Assembly (NCBI RefSeq): GCF_013041605.1
Contig: NZ_JABEQC010000008.1
Coordinates: 124,001-188,000, forward strand
From: Vibrio plantisponsor
GTDB taxonomy: Bacteria; Pseudomonadota; Gammaproteobacteria; Enterobacterales; Vibrionaceae
Reading direction: 5' to 3'
Length of the DNA stretch: 64,000 bases
Every line of letters begins with the position of its first letter. Position 1 is the stretch's first letter. The notes below the pieces were generated by a model. It ran no database searches. It saw only the letters and a program-made list of their open reading frames with translations, and was not told the DNA's origin. A program made the position numbers and the translations under genes. Of the stretch, positions 1 through 8,708 are shown in pieces.

Positions 1-321
1 GACCGTATTGGCATCATGTATTCCGGTGAACTGATTGAAGTTGCGCCTTCAAAAGAGATTCTACAAAGCCCATTCCATCCTTACACCAAAGGTCTGGGAA
101 GCTCATTTCCACCACTAACGGGGCCAAAAACCAAACTAACGGGAATTCCGGGTAACCCTCTGAACTTACTTGAAATTCCGCAAGGTTGTCGTTTTCAGGC
201 ACGTTGTGACCGTGTCCATGAAACCTGTACCAAAGTTCCAACTCAACTACGTCAAATAGAGCTGGGACGCTTTTCCAATTGCCACCTCTATGGTGAGCCG
301 ATTGCTCAGGTAAAGCTATAG
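1..321 (+). CDS. Oligopeptide/chitooligosaccharide ABC transporter ATPase, C-terminal fragment
   Basis: The reading frame is open from the first base of the window, so the gene is cut at its 5' end and only about 106 C-terminal residues are visible. The visible part begins just after the H-loop region, with an aspartate-rich D-R-I-G-I-M-Y-S-G-E segment typical of OppD/DppD ATPases. It then shows the HPYTKGL motif and the cysteine-bearing C-terminal oligopeptide/dipeptide domain (GCRFQARC...C...C). It should energise import of peptides or, from its position directly upstream of chitin-degrading enzymes, chitin oligosaccharides. In V. cholerae the equivalent transporter is the one thought to bring chitooligosaccharides into the cytoplasm. 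The substrate assignment is inferred from context. Confidence 0.88.
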   Translation, partial: DRIGIMYSGELIEVAPSKEILQSPFHPYTKGLGSSFPPLTGPKTKLTGIPGNPLNLLEIPQGCRFQARCDRVHETCTKVPTQLRQIELGRFSNCHLYGEPIAQVKL

Positions 322-372
322 CTTGAGACGTGTACAGCAACGCTATTCGCAAAGTTAGGGGTGGAAAGAAAT

Positions 373-1368
373 ATGAATATTCAAAACGAAAATCTATTAA
401 TTGAAGGGAAGAATCTGGTTAAAGACTTCCCGATCAACAGCAACACATTAAAGCAACCAATGATGCGTGCAATCAATGACGTGTCATTCAAGATGTACAA
501 AAGCCGTGGACTTTCCGTGGTTGGTGAATCCGGTTCTGGTAAATCCACTACCGCTAAAATGATCGCCAAAATGTACGCTCCGACTTCAGGCAACATTGAG
601 TACAAAGGTCGTGACATTCAAGAGATCAAATCTCGTTCTGATCTCATGCATTACCGCGAAGGCATACAAATGGTTTGGCAAGATCCTTTTGGCTCGCTAA
701 ACCCGACTCATACCATTTTCCACCATATTGCCCGCCCACTTTTGATTCATAAAAAAGTGAAATCAGGTAATAAAAAAGAGCTTCAGGAACGTGTGTATGA
801 CCTGTTGGAACAGGTGGGCTTAATTCCACCAAAAGAGACGGCAGCGAAATACCCGCACCAGCTTTCAGGCGGTCAGCGTCAACGTGTCAACTTAGCACGT
901 AACATTGCTGTAGGTGCTGAAGTTGTACTGGCTGACGAACCGACTTCAATGCTTGACGTATCAATTCGTGCCGGTGTTTTGAACCTGATGGAAGAGATGA
1001 AGTTTGAGAAGAAAATGTCACTTCTTTACATCACTCACGACATCGCCACCGCTCGTTACATCGCAGAAGATCTGGCCGTGATGTATGTCGGTCACATGGT
1101 GGAATGGGGAGATACCGAGCAGATCATTCACGATCCGCAGCACCCTTACACTCAGTTACTGGTTTCAGCGGTTCCGGATCCAAAAAAATCGATCCACGAA
1201 AAACTGAAAGGCAACAAAGGTGAGATCCCGTTGTGGACACCAGCTTCGGTTGGATGCCCGTTTGCTGGACGCTGTACTCATGCCACCAGCAAGTGCCGCG
1301 AGCAATTACCAGCAATAACCCAACTGGCAGATAACCACTTTGTCCGTTGCTATTTATACGAAAACTAA
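373..1368 (+). CDS. Chitooligosaccharide/oligopeptide ABC transporter ATPase (OppF-like)
   Basis: This is the second ATP-hydrolysing subunit of the importer and would pair with the preceding ATPase in the cytoplasm beneath two permeases that lie outside the window. Walker A is GESGSGKST (residues about 51-59), the signature LSGGQRQRV lies near residue 166, and Walker B plus D-loop is VVLADEPTSMLD. The C-terminal oligo_HPY domain carries HPYTQLL and spaced cysteines (GCPFAGRC...C...C). The ATG at 373 is preferred because GGTGGAAAG lies just upstream; an in-frame GTG at 361 would add four residues. It is 51 bp after the previous gene and clearly in the same operon. Specificity for chitin oligosaccharides rather than peptides is inferred from the downstream enzymes. 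Confidence 0.88.
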   Translation: MNIQNENLLIEGKNLVKDFPINSNTLKQPMMRAINDVSFKMYKSRGLSVVGESGSGKSTTAKMIAKMYAPTSGNIEYKGRDIQEIKSRSDLMHYREGIQMVWQDPFGSLNPTHTIFHHIARPLLIHKKVKSGNKKELQERVYDLLEQVGLIPPKETAAKYPHQLSGGQRQRVNLARNIAVGAEVVLADEPTSMLDVSIRAGVLNLMEEMKFEKKMSLLYITHDIATARYIAEDLAVMYVGHMVEWGDTEQIIHDPQHPYTQLLVSAVPDPKKSIHEKLKGNKGEIPLWTPASVGCPFAGRCTHATSKCREQLPAITQLADNHFVRCYLYEN

Positions 1369-1431
1369 GCGTTTAATAACAATTAATAGGCACGCCTTCG
1401 TCTTGGGCGGACCTGATGTATTAAGAAGGTT

Positions 1432-1452
1432 CAGCGCTGCTAAGCAGTGCTG
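1432..1452. repeat. Intercistronic inverted repeat (hairpin)
   Basis: Arms CAGCGCTGCT (1432-1441) and AGCAGTGCTG (1443-1452) pair with a single G-T wobble in the RNA. No U tract follows, so this is not a standard terminator. It sits in the 109-bp gap between the transporter ATPase and the GH9 gene, where it could mark an mRNA processing or stability point. Confidence 0.5.
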
Positions 1453-1477
1453 GTCAAAAAGACAACTGGAGACCTAA

Positions 1478-3226
1478 ATGCAGTTACTGATCAACCACAT
1501 TGGCTATGAAACATTTGGACCAAAGCAGGCAGTGCTTTTGAGTAGAACCTCAGAGCTACACGCTACTTTTGCTCAACTTGTTTGCAGTTATAGCCATAAG
1601 ACTGTGGCTCAACTCACCATTGAGCGACACGGTAAAGTGGCGAATTGGCATCACGGATATTTTCACCGTATCGACTTCTCTCACTTTACTGGAGAAGGCA
1701 GCTTTTACTTACGTGTTGAAAATACGCAATCTGAAGTTTTTTGTATTGCTCAGGGTCTACTGATGCAGCGCACTTTTTCAGACGTGCTGCATTATTTCAA
1801 GTCACAACGCTGTGGCGGAATTTTTGACAAGCAAGATAAGTCTGTACCTCTGTTAGGCACATCATCCACTGCCGATGTGCATGGTGGCTGGTACGACGCT
1901 TCAGGTGACGTTAGCAAATATTTAAGTCACCTTTCTTACGCTAACTATTTGAATCCACAACAAACCCCCATTGTGGTATGGAACCTATTCAAAGGGTTAG
2001 CGATTTTAGACCATCGCTCGGAGTTTGCTGCATTTTCTCGCACTCGCCTTAAGGAAGAGGCGTTGTTTGGTGCTGATTTCTTAGTTCGTATGCAGCACTC
2101 CGAGGGATTTTTTTATATGACGATTTTCGACCAGTGGAGTAAGGACATTAAGCGCAGAGAAATCTGTGCTTATGAAACTCAGCAGGGTCACAAATCCAAC
2201 GATTATCAAGCCGGCTTTCGTCAAGGTGGCGGTGTGGCAATAGCTGCACTTGCAGCCGCTGCAAGATGCGATATTGATGGCGAATTCAGCCGTGGACAGT
2301 ATCTCGCTACCGCAGAGAAAGGTTATTGGCATTTAAAAGAGTGCAATACCCTCTATCTCAATGACGGTGAAGAGAACATCATTGATGAATACTGCGCCCT
2401 ACTCGCAGCATGCGAGTTGTATCGCTCAAGCAGTTCAAAACAAGAGTATTTACAAGAAGCTCAAGCATGGGCTGAACGCTTATGTGCAAGACAGCACAAC
2501 GATGAGAATCATCTTAGCTTCTGGTCTGCCAACAGCGATGGCAGCCGTCCTTACTATCACGCATCAGAAGCAGGGCTTCCAGTCATTGCCTTGTGCGAGT
2601 ATCTGGATATTGAAACGAACAAAGAGCGCTTGGAAAAAGTTCGCACTGTCGTGACTCAAGCATGCCAGTTTGAACTGACGATTACTCAATCCGTTTGCAA
2701 CCCGTTTGGCTACCCACGTCAATACGTTAAAGACGTTGATGGAGAAAAGCGCAGCGCATTCTTTATTTCACAAAACAACGAATCAGGCTATTGGTGGCAG
2801 GGCGAAAATGCCCGTCTGGCTTCGCTGGCAGCAATGGCTTATCAAGTACAACCGTACTTACAAGACCAACAACTAAAAAACCAGTTGCTCAGCTTTGCAC
2901 AAAATTCGCTTAACTGGGTTACAGGCTTAAACCCATACGACATGTGCATGCTCGACGGGCATGGACGCAACAATCCTGACTACTTACCACACCTAGGCTT
3001 TTTCAATGCCAAGGGCGGTGTCTGCAATGGCATCACCGCAGGTTTTGATGATCCGCAGGACATTGCGTTCAATCCTGAAAAACAGAAAGACGACATGATG
3101 CAAAACTGGCGCTGGGGAGAACAATGGATCCCACATGGTGCTTGGTACTTAATGGCAATTATGAGCCAGTTTGTGCACTTCAAAACAGCCTGCTCTGCTC
3201 AGCTAGAGGATCAATGTCATGAGTAA
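1478..3226 (+). CDS. GH9 family glycosidase, probable exo-beta-D-glucosaminidase
   Basis: The 582-residue protein has an N-terminal immunoglobulin-like cellulase domain (about residues 1-95) followed by the (alpha/alpha)6 GH9 catalytic domain. The family's catalytic base aspartates lie in GGWYDASGD (D140 and D144), an altered form of the usual DAGD. A candidate acid glutamate lies in the C-terminal WRWGEQW (E548). Such proteins are commonly labelled endoglucanase. However, the homologous Photobacterium/Vibrio enzymes from this locus have been described as exo-beta-D-glucosaminidases that release GlcN from the non-reducing end of chitosan oligomers. That fits the glucosamine kinase gene overlapping its end by 8 bp. 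No signal peptide is visible, so it acts in the cytoplasm on imported sugars. GGAG lies 8 bp before the ATG. Confidence 0.85.
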   Translation: MQLLINHIGYETFGPKQAVLLSRTSELHATFAQLVCSYSHKTVAQLTIERHGKVANWHHGYFHRIDFSHFTGEGSFYLRVENTQSEVFCIAQGLLMQRTFSDVLHYFKSQRCGGIFDKQDKSVPLLGTSSTADVHGGWYDASGDVSKYLSHLSYANYLNPQQTPIVVWNLFKGLAILDHRSEFAAFSRTRLKEEALFGADFLVRMQHSEGFFYMTIFDQWSKDIKRREICAYETQQGHKSNDYQAGFRQGGGVAIAALAAAARCDIDGEFSRGQYLATAEKGYWHLKECNTLYLNDGEENIIDEYCALLAACELYRSSSSKQEYLQEAQAWAERLCARQHNDENHLSFWSANSDGSRPYYHASEAGLPVIALCEYLDIETNKERLEKVRTVVTQACQFELTITQSVCNPFGYPRQYVKDVDGEKRSAFFISQNNESGYWWQGENARLASLAAMAYQVQPYLQDQQLKNQLLSFAQNSLNWVTGLNPYDMCMLDGHGRNNPDYLPHLGFFNAKGGVCNGITAGFDDPQDIAFNPEKQKDDMMQNWRWGEQWIPHGAWYLMAIMSQFVHFKTACSAQLEDQCHE

Positions 3227-4094
3227 TTATTTCGTTGGCATTGATGGTGGCGGTACCTCTTGTCGAGCTCGCATTCGTGACATCGACGGCAACCTCATCG
3301 GTGAAGGCAAAAGTGGCAGCGCCAACATCCTGCTGGGTGTAGATATTGCGTTGCGTTCAATCACTGAAGCCATTCGCATTGCGGCAAAACAAGGTGGCTT
3401 GGATGAAACCTATTTACACAGAATGCATGTCGGCCTTGCTTTAGCGGGGGCGGAACAAAAGTCCGCATGGTTTGCTTTTATGCAACAGCCTCACCCATTC
3501 GCTTCTATCACCTTGAACACTGATGCCTACGGGGCCTGTCTCGGTGCTCATAACGGCGATGATGGTGCGATTATGATTGCCGGTACTGGCTCTTGTGGAA
3601 TTTTACTCAAAGACGGCCAACAACATGTGGTTGGAGGCAGAGAATTTCCAATTTCAGACCAAGGCAGCGGTGCAATGATGGGACTGAGCCTGATTCAAAA
3701 GGTCATTCTGACTCAAGATGGCATTCGTCCTCATTCCCCTCTAAGTCAGCATGTAATGGAGCACTTTGATAACGATGTAGACCAGATTGTCGAATGGTCC
3801 AAATCAGCTTTACCTCGTGATTACGGACAGTTTTCTCCAGCCATTTTTTCTCATGCTCAACAACACGATCCTCTGGCGATTGAGCTTCTTCAACAAACTG
3901 CTGCAGATATCGAAATGTTTCTCAATGCTTTACACCGCAAGGGCGCAGAGAAAATTTGTCTGATGGGCAGTATTGCAGAACGCATTTTGGATTGGCTATC
4001 TCCGCCCGTTCAACAATGGATTGTTACACCTCAGTTCGACGCTATTGAGGGCGCACTGATGTTTGCTGGCAAACCAGCGCACAATTTGTATTAA
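3219..4094 (+). CDS. gspK: Glucosamine kinase (BadF/BadG ATPase family)
   Basis: This 291-residue sugar kinase of the ASKHA (actin-like ATPase) fold phosphorylates glucosamine, or possibly GlcNAc, at the 6 position. The N-terminal phosphate loop is GIDGGGTSC (residues 7-15), and a second glycine-rich ATP-binding element is MIAGTGSCG (about residue 118). The V. cholerae counterpart in the same position was characterised as a glucosamine-specific kinase, GspK. The start at 3219 overlaps the GH9 stop by 8 bp and uses AGAGGA at 3204-3210, which indicates translational coupling with the enzyme that would supply its substrate. Discrimination between GlcN and GlcNAc cannot be read from sequence alone. 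Confidence 0.85.
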   Translation: MSNYFVGIDGGGTSCRARIRDIDGNLIGEGKSGSANILLGVDIALRSITEAIRIAAKQGGLDETYLHRMHVGLALAGAEQKSAWFAFMQQPHPFASITLNTDAYGACLGAHNGDDGAIMIAGTGSCGILLKDGQQHVVGGREFPISDQGSGAMMGLSLIQKVILTQDGIRPHSPLSQHVMEHFDNDVDQIVEWSKSALPRDYGQFSPAIFSHAQQHDPLAIELLQQTAADIEMFLNALHRKGAEKICLMGSIAERILDWLSPPVQQWIVTPQFDAIEGALMFAGKPAHNLY

Positions 4095-4100
4095 GGGTTA

Positions 4101-6017
4101 ATGATGAACTATCGAATTGACTTTGCTGTACTTTCTGAACAGAAGAATGATTGCCGATTTGGCCTGACACTACACAACTTAAGTGAGCAAGATCTAAGTG
4201 ATTGGTCATTGCACTTCATCATGGATCGCTTTATCCAACCTGACAGTATCTCCAACGGCGAACTCCAGCAGGTAGGCAGCTTCTGCAGCCTATTACCGCA
4301 TCAAGCGGTATTGCCAGCTAATGGGCACTATTACTGTGAATTTCGCATAAAAACCGCACCGTTCCGCTTTTACAGTGACGGAATTAAAGAGGCGTTTGTA
4401 CAGCTCAATCATACTGAAGCAACGGTTCGCTACGATGTCGCTGTCACTCCGATTGTTCTGGCTTCTCCGTATCAAGAACGTAGTGAGATCCCAGCAACAG
4501 AAGCCGCAGAGTTATGTTTGATTCCTAAACCGAACAAGGTTGAAAAGCTGGCCGGACATTATGTTTTAGCCTCCACCAGCCAGATTACACTGCACTCTGC
4601 TAATGCGGAACAAGCTGCCTCTTGGCTGCAACAAGAACTCAAACATCTTTATGAGTTTGAACCCCAACCAATTGGCAACGCAGATATTGTCTATCAAAGT
4701 AATCCAATATTAGATGAAGAACACTATCACCTGACCGTTAACACCAAAGGCATACTCTTAGAAGCCAGCGGTCACGTGGGTTTTGTGCACGCTTCGGCGA
4801 CACTGTTGCAACTCATTAAACGCACACAAGACGGCTTGGTTGTTCCGTGCGTCAAAATCAGCGATGCACCACGATTCAAATATCGCGGAATGATGCTCGA
4901 CTGCGCTCGTCATTTTCATCCGGTTGAACGCGTAAAGCGTCTGATCAATCAGTTAGCTCACTACAAGTTCAGCACTTTTCACTGGCATCTCACCGATGAT
5001 GAAGGCTGGCGCATTGAGATCAAATCACTGCCTCAACTGACTAATATTGGCGCTTGGCGCGGTGTAGACAAAGAGATTGGTCCTCAGTTCAGTACTGTCA
5101 CCGATCAACACGGTGGCTATTACACCCAAGAAGAGATCAAGCAAGTGATCGCTTATGCCGGAGATCGAGGAATCACAGTTATTCCTGAGATCGATATTCC
5201 GGGTCACTGTCGCGCTGCGATCCGTTCGCTGTCCGAATGGCTGGTGGATACTGAAGATCGCTCTGAATATCGCAGTATCCAGAACTATAGCGACAACGTT
5301 TTATCACCAGCCCTTCCTGAAACGTATCGTTTTTTGGATCTGGTTTTGGAAGAAGTCGCCGCTCTGTTCCCAAGTCATTTTATCCATATCGGTGCTGATG
5401 AAGTTCCTGATGGCGTATGGATTAACAGCCCAAAATGTCAGGCGTTGATGGCAGAACATGGCTATGAGGATGCCAAAGAGCTGCAAGGTCACTTACTGCG
5501 CTACGTTGAGAAAAAATTACGTTCTTTAGGCAAACGTATGGTGGGCTGGGAAGAGGCGCAACATGGCAACAAAGTCAGTAAAGACACGGTTATCTATTCT
5601 TGGCTTTCGGAACAAGCGGCACTGGACTGCGCCAAGCAAGGTTTTGATGTCATCTTGCAACCGGGTCAGTACACCTATCTCGATATTGTTCAGGACTATG
5701 CACCAGAAGAACCCGGTGTTGCCTGGGCTGGCGTCACACCATTGGAACGCGCATACAGCTACGAACCTTTGGCAGAAGTTCCCGCCGACCACCCGATTCG
5801 CAAACGTATCTTAGGCATGCAAAGCGCGCTGTGGTGCGAAATTATCAATGACCAATCTCGTATGGACTACATGCTCTACCCTCGCCTCACCGCATTAGCG
5901 GAAGCAGGATGGACACAGAATTCATTACGTGACTGGCCTGATTATCTGGCTCGCCTCAAAGGGCACTTACCATTGCTGGATAAACAGGAGATCCACTATC
6001 GATCTCCTTGGAAATAA
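4101..6017 (+). CDS. GH20 beta-N-acetylhexosaminidase
   Basis: This 638-residue glycoside hydrolase removes terminal GlcNAc from chitooligosaccharides by substrate-assisted catalysis. The N-terminal region (about 1-130) resembles the carbohydrate-binding domain of bacterial hexosaminidases. A GH20b-like domain follows, then the TIM barrel from about residue 265. The catalytic Asp-Glu pair is in HIGADEVPDG (D433, E434), and HWHLTDDEGWR is the substrate-binding loop. No signal peptide is seen, so the enzyme is probably cytoplasmic and works on imported oligomers. It starts 6 bp after gspK. An adjacent second ATG at 4104 is possible; AAGGG lies just upstream. Confidence 0.92.
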   Translation: MMNYRIDFAVLSEQKNDCRFGLTLHNLSEQDLSDWSLHFIMDRFIQPDSISNGELQQVGSFCSLLPHQAVLPANGHYYCEFRIKTAPFRFYSDGIKEAFVQLNHTEATVRYDVAVTPIVLASPYQERSEIPATEAAELCLIPKPNKVEKLAGHYVLASTSQITLHSANAEQAASWLQQELKHLYEFEPQPIGNADIVYQSNPILDEEHYHLTVNTKGILLEASGHVGFVHASATLLQLIKRTQDGLVVPCVKISDAPRFKYRGMMLDCARHFHPVERVKRLINQLAHYKFSTFHWHLTDDEGWRIEIKSLPQLTNIGAWRGVDKEIGPQFSTVTDQHGGYYTQEEIKQVIAYAGDRGITVIPEIDIPGHCRAAIRSLSEWLVDTEDRSEYRSIQNYSDNVLSPALPETYRFLDLVLEEVAALFPSHFIHIGADEVPDGVWINSPKCQALMAEHGYEDAKELQGHLLRYVEKKLRSLGKRMVGWEEAQHGNKVSKDTVIYSWLSEQAALDCAKQGFDVILQPGQYTYLDIVQDYAPEEPGVAWAGVTPLERAYSYEPLAEVPADHPIRKRILGMQSALWCEIINDQSRMDYMLYPRLTALAEAGWTQNSLRDWPDYLARLKGHLPLLDKQEIHYRSPWK

Positions 6018-6030
6018 CTTTATTCATTTT

Positions 6031-6061
6031 TTCCATTCCCATGCCAAAGCATGGGATGGAA
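6031..6061. repeat. Long intercistronic hairpin before chbP
   Basis: The left arm at 6031-6044 (TTCCATTCCCATGC) and right arm at 6049-6061 (GCATGGGATGGAA) form a 13-bp stem with one bulged T around a CAAA loop. No U tract follows. It lies between the hexosaminidase stop and the chbP ribosome-binding site. Confidence 0.65.
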
Positions 6062-6134
6062 GTAAGTACATATTCAAGTTCGCTAGCATCGACATTGACT
6101 GCGTCATTCGCAGTTTTAGAAAAAGGAAATCACC

Positions 6135-8537
6135 ATGAAATACGGCTATTTCGATAACGATAATCGTGAATACGTCATCACACGTCCAGACGTACCTGCG
6201 CCATGGACCAACTATTTGGGAACGGAGAAATTCTGCAGCGTTATCTCTCACAACGCAGGTGGCTACTCGTTTTATCACTCACCTGAGTACAACCGAGTCA
6301 CCAAATTCCGTCCTAACTTTACCCAAGATCGTCCGGGTCACTATGTTTATCTGCGTGACGACGAAACTGGTGATTTCTGGTCTGTTTCTTGGCAGCCAGT
6401 AGCAAAAAGTTTAGAGCAAGCCAACTACGAAGTTCGCCACGGCTTGTCATACTCAAAATTTAAATGTGACTACAACGGTATTGTCGCAAGTAAAACGTTG
6501 TTTGTACCTAAAGGTGAAGATGCGGAAGTTTGGGATGTTGTGATTGAAAACACCTCTGATCGTCCTCGTACCATCAGTGCATTTAACTATGTTGAGTTTT
6601 CATTTAGTCACATTAAATCGGACAACCAAAACCATCAAATGTCGCTTTACTCTGCGGGCACTAATTACAAAAATGGTGTGATTGAATACGACCTCTACTA
6701 CAACACTGACGATTTCCTTGGCTACTACTACCTAACAGCAACGTTTGATGCTGATAGCTATGATGGGCAACGAGATACTTTCTTAGGCATGTACCGAGAT
6801 GAAGCAAACCCTATTGCAGTAGAGCAAGGCAAATGTTCTAACCTCACTCAAACCTGCTACAACCACTGCGGTGCTCTGCATAAGCAATTCACGTTACAAC
6901 CGGGTGAACAAGTACGTTTTGCAGTCATACTCGGTGTCGGCAAAGGTAATGGCGAGAAACTTAGAGCTAAATACCAAGACCTGAACGAAGTGGATAAAGC
7001 TTTTTCAGGTATCAAACAACACTGGGATGAACGTTGCAGTAAGTTCCAAGTGAAGTCTCCAAATGCAGGCTTGGATACTATGTTGAACGCTTGGACGCTC
7101 TATCAAGCAGAAACCTGTGTGGTTTGGTCACGCTTTGCCTCTTTCATTGAAGTGGGTGGGCGTACTGGTCTTGGCTATCGTGATACTGCGCAAGATGCGA
7201 TTTCAGTACCGCATACGAACCCAGCGATGACTCGTAAACGTTTAGTGGATCTTCTGCGTGGACAAGTGAAAGCGGGTTACGGTTTACACCTGTTCGATCC
7301 AGATTGGTTTGATCCAGAAAAAGCCGATGTAAAACCTTCAAAATCACCGACCGTTGTTCCAACGCCTTCAGACGAAGATAAAATCCACGGCATTAAAGAT
7401 ACCTGTTCTGACGATCATCTATGGATAGTGCCAACCATTCTTAACTACGTAAAAGAGACGGGCGACTTCGGCTTTATTGATGAAGTGATCCCTTATGCCG
7501 ATGGTGGTAACGCAACGGTTTACCAGCACATGATGGCAGCTCTGGATTTCTCAGCCGAATACGTCGGACAAACGGGGATTTGTAAGGGCCTGCGCGCTGA
7601 CTGGAATGACTGTCTGAACTTAGGCGGCGGTGAATCCGCAATGGTTTCTTTCCTTCATTTCTGGGCTTTGGAAGCATTCCTTGAATTAGCTAACTACCGC
7701 AACGATAGCGAGGCGCTAAGCAAATACCAAGCAATGGCTGACGGTGTACGCGATGCCTGTGAAACCCACTTATGGGATGGACAAGGCGAGTGGTATATCC
7801 GTGGTCTTACCAAAGATGGGGACAAAATCGGTACCTTTGAACAGGTAGAAGGCAAAGTGCATCTTGAGTCCAACTCTCTGGCCGTTTTATCAGGCGCTGT
7901 TTCTCAAGAGCGCGGTGAAAAAGCCATGGATGCGGTCTACAAATACTTGTTCTCACCATACGGCTTACACCTCAATGCACCATCGTTTGCAACACCGAAT
8001 GATGATATCGGTTTTGTGACTCGTGTTTATCAGGGCGTAAAAGAAAACGGCGCAATTTTCTCTCATCCAAACCCTTGGGCTTGGGTAGCAGAGGCGAAAT
8101 TAGGTCGTGGTGACAGAGCGATGGAATTCTATGACGCTCTTAACCCATATAACCAGAACGATATGATTGAGACTCGTGTTGCTGAACCTTACTCCTATGT
8201 GCAGTTCATCATGGGACGCGATCATCAGGATCATGGTCGAGCAAACCACCCATGGTTAACCGGAACATCAGGCTGGGCTTACTATGCAGCGACTAACTAC
8301 ATCCTAGGTGTGCGTACTGGCTTTGATACCTTGATTGTTGACCCTTGTATTCCAACCTCATGGCCGGAATTTGAGGTGACTCGTCAATGGCGCGGCGCAA
8401 CTTACCAGATCAAAGTGCTAAACCCGAATGGTGTAAGCAAAGGCGTTAAGTCAATGACGGTGAATGGCGAGCAGGTTGATGTAATCAACGCTCAACCACA
8501 AGGCAGTGTTAACCAAATCACTGTGGTAATGGGTTAA
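6135..8537 (+). CDS. chbP: N,N'-diacetylchitobiose phosphorylase (GH94)
   Basis: The 800-residue protein matches the length of the characterised Vibrio chitobiose phosphorylases. These split N,N'-diacetylchitobiose with inorganic phosphate into GlcNAc-1-phosphate and GlcNAc, conserving bond energy in the cytoplasm. The domain order is the N-terminal beta-sandwich (about 1-270), a helical linker, the (alpha/alpha)6 barrel and a C-terminal beta-sheet domain. The general acid is the second aspartate of RADWNDCLNL, which falls at residue 492, the same number as in the V. proteolyticus enzyme. GHP-type phosphate-binding features lie in the C-terminal third (TGTSGWAYYAATNY). AAGGAA sits 7 bp before the ATG. 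It supplies the downstream mutase with GlcNAc-1-P. Confidence 0.95.
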   Translation: MKYGYFDNDNREYVITRPDVPAPWTNYLGTEKFCSVISHNAGGYSFYHSPEYNRVTKFRPNFTQDRPGHYVYLRDDETGDFWSVSWQPVAKSLEQANYEVRHGLSYSKFKCDYNGIVASKTLFVPKGEDAEVWDVVIENTSDRPRTISAFNYVEFSFSHIKSDNQNHQMSLYSAGTNYKNGVIEYDLYYNTDDFLGYYYLTATFDADSYDGQRDTFLGMYRDEANPIAVEQGKCSNLTQTCYNHCGALHKQFTLQPGEQVRFAVILGVGKGNGEKLRAKYQDLNEVDKAFSGIKQHWDERCSKFQVKSPNAGLDTMLNAWTLYQAETCVVWSRFASFIEVGGRTGLGYRDTAQDAISVPHTNPAMTRKRLVDLLRGQVKAGYGLHLFDPDWFDPEKADVKPSKSPTVVPTPSDEDKIHGIKDTCSDDHLWIVPTILNYVKETGDFGFIDEVIPYADGGNATVYQHMMAALDFSAEYVGQTGICKGLRADWNDCLNLGGGESAMVSFLHFWALEAFLELANYRNDSEALSKYQAMADGVRDACETHLWDGQGEWYIRGLTKDGDKIGTFEQVEGKVHLESNSLAVLSGAVSQERGEKAMDAVYKYLFSPYGLHLNAPSFATPNDDIGFVTRVYQGVKENGAIFSHPNPWAWVAEAKLGRGDRAMEFYDALNPYNQNDMIETRVAEPYSYVQFIMGRDHQDHGRANHPWLTGTSGWAYYAATNYILGVRTGFDTLIVDPCIPTSWPEFEVTRQWRGATYQIKVLNPNGVSKGVKSMTVNGEQVDVINAQPQGSVNQITVVMG

Positions 8538-8586
8538 TAAAAGTTAACGACGGAGAATCAGCGAACCAACATTGAACACAAACACG

Positions 8587-8634
8587 CCCTTCCTATCCAT
8601 GGAGCTCCAACCGTGCCATCCATGGCACTTAGGG
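8587..8634. repeat. Compound palindromic element with CCATGG cores
   Basis: The perfect hairpin GTGCCA (8613-8618) / TGGCAC (8623-8628) has a TCCA loop. A second palindromic stretch, ATCCATGGAGCTCC, lies at 8596-8609. The outer bases CCCT and AGGG can close over both. This is the 171-bp gap between chbP and the mutase gene. It resembles an extragenic palindromic unit rather than a terminator. Confidence 0.5.
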
Positions 8635-8708
8635 TTTGTTTATCAATGCTGGTTCACTGCCTTTTCTCTAAGGCGTTGCTTAGAGCGTCGATTAAAGGAG
8701 AACAGAAC

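Noticed and set aside
8613-8708. N-terminal extension of the mutase reading frame
   Set aside because: The frame is open upstream, but it covers the palindromic intergenic element, lacks a ribosome-binding site and is absent from the family; the ATG at 8709 has AAAGGAG.
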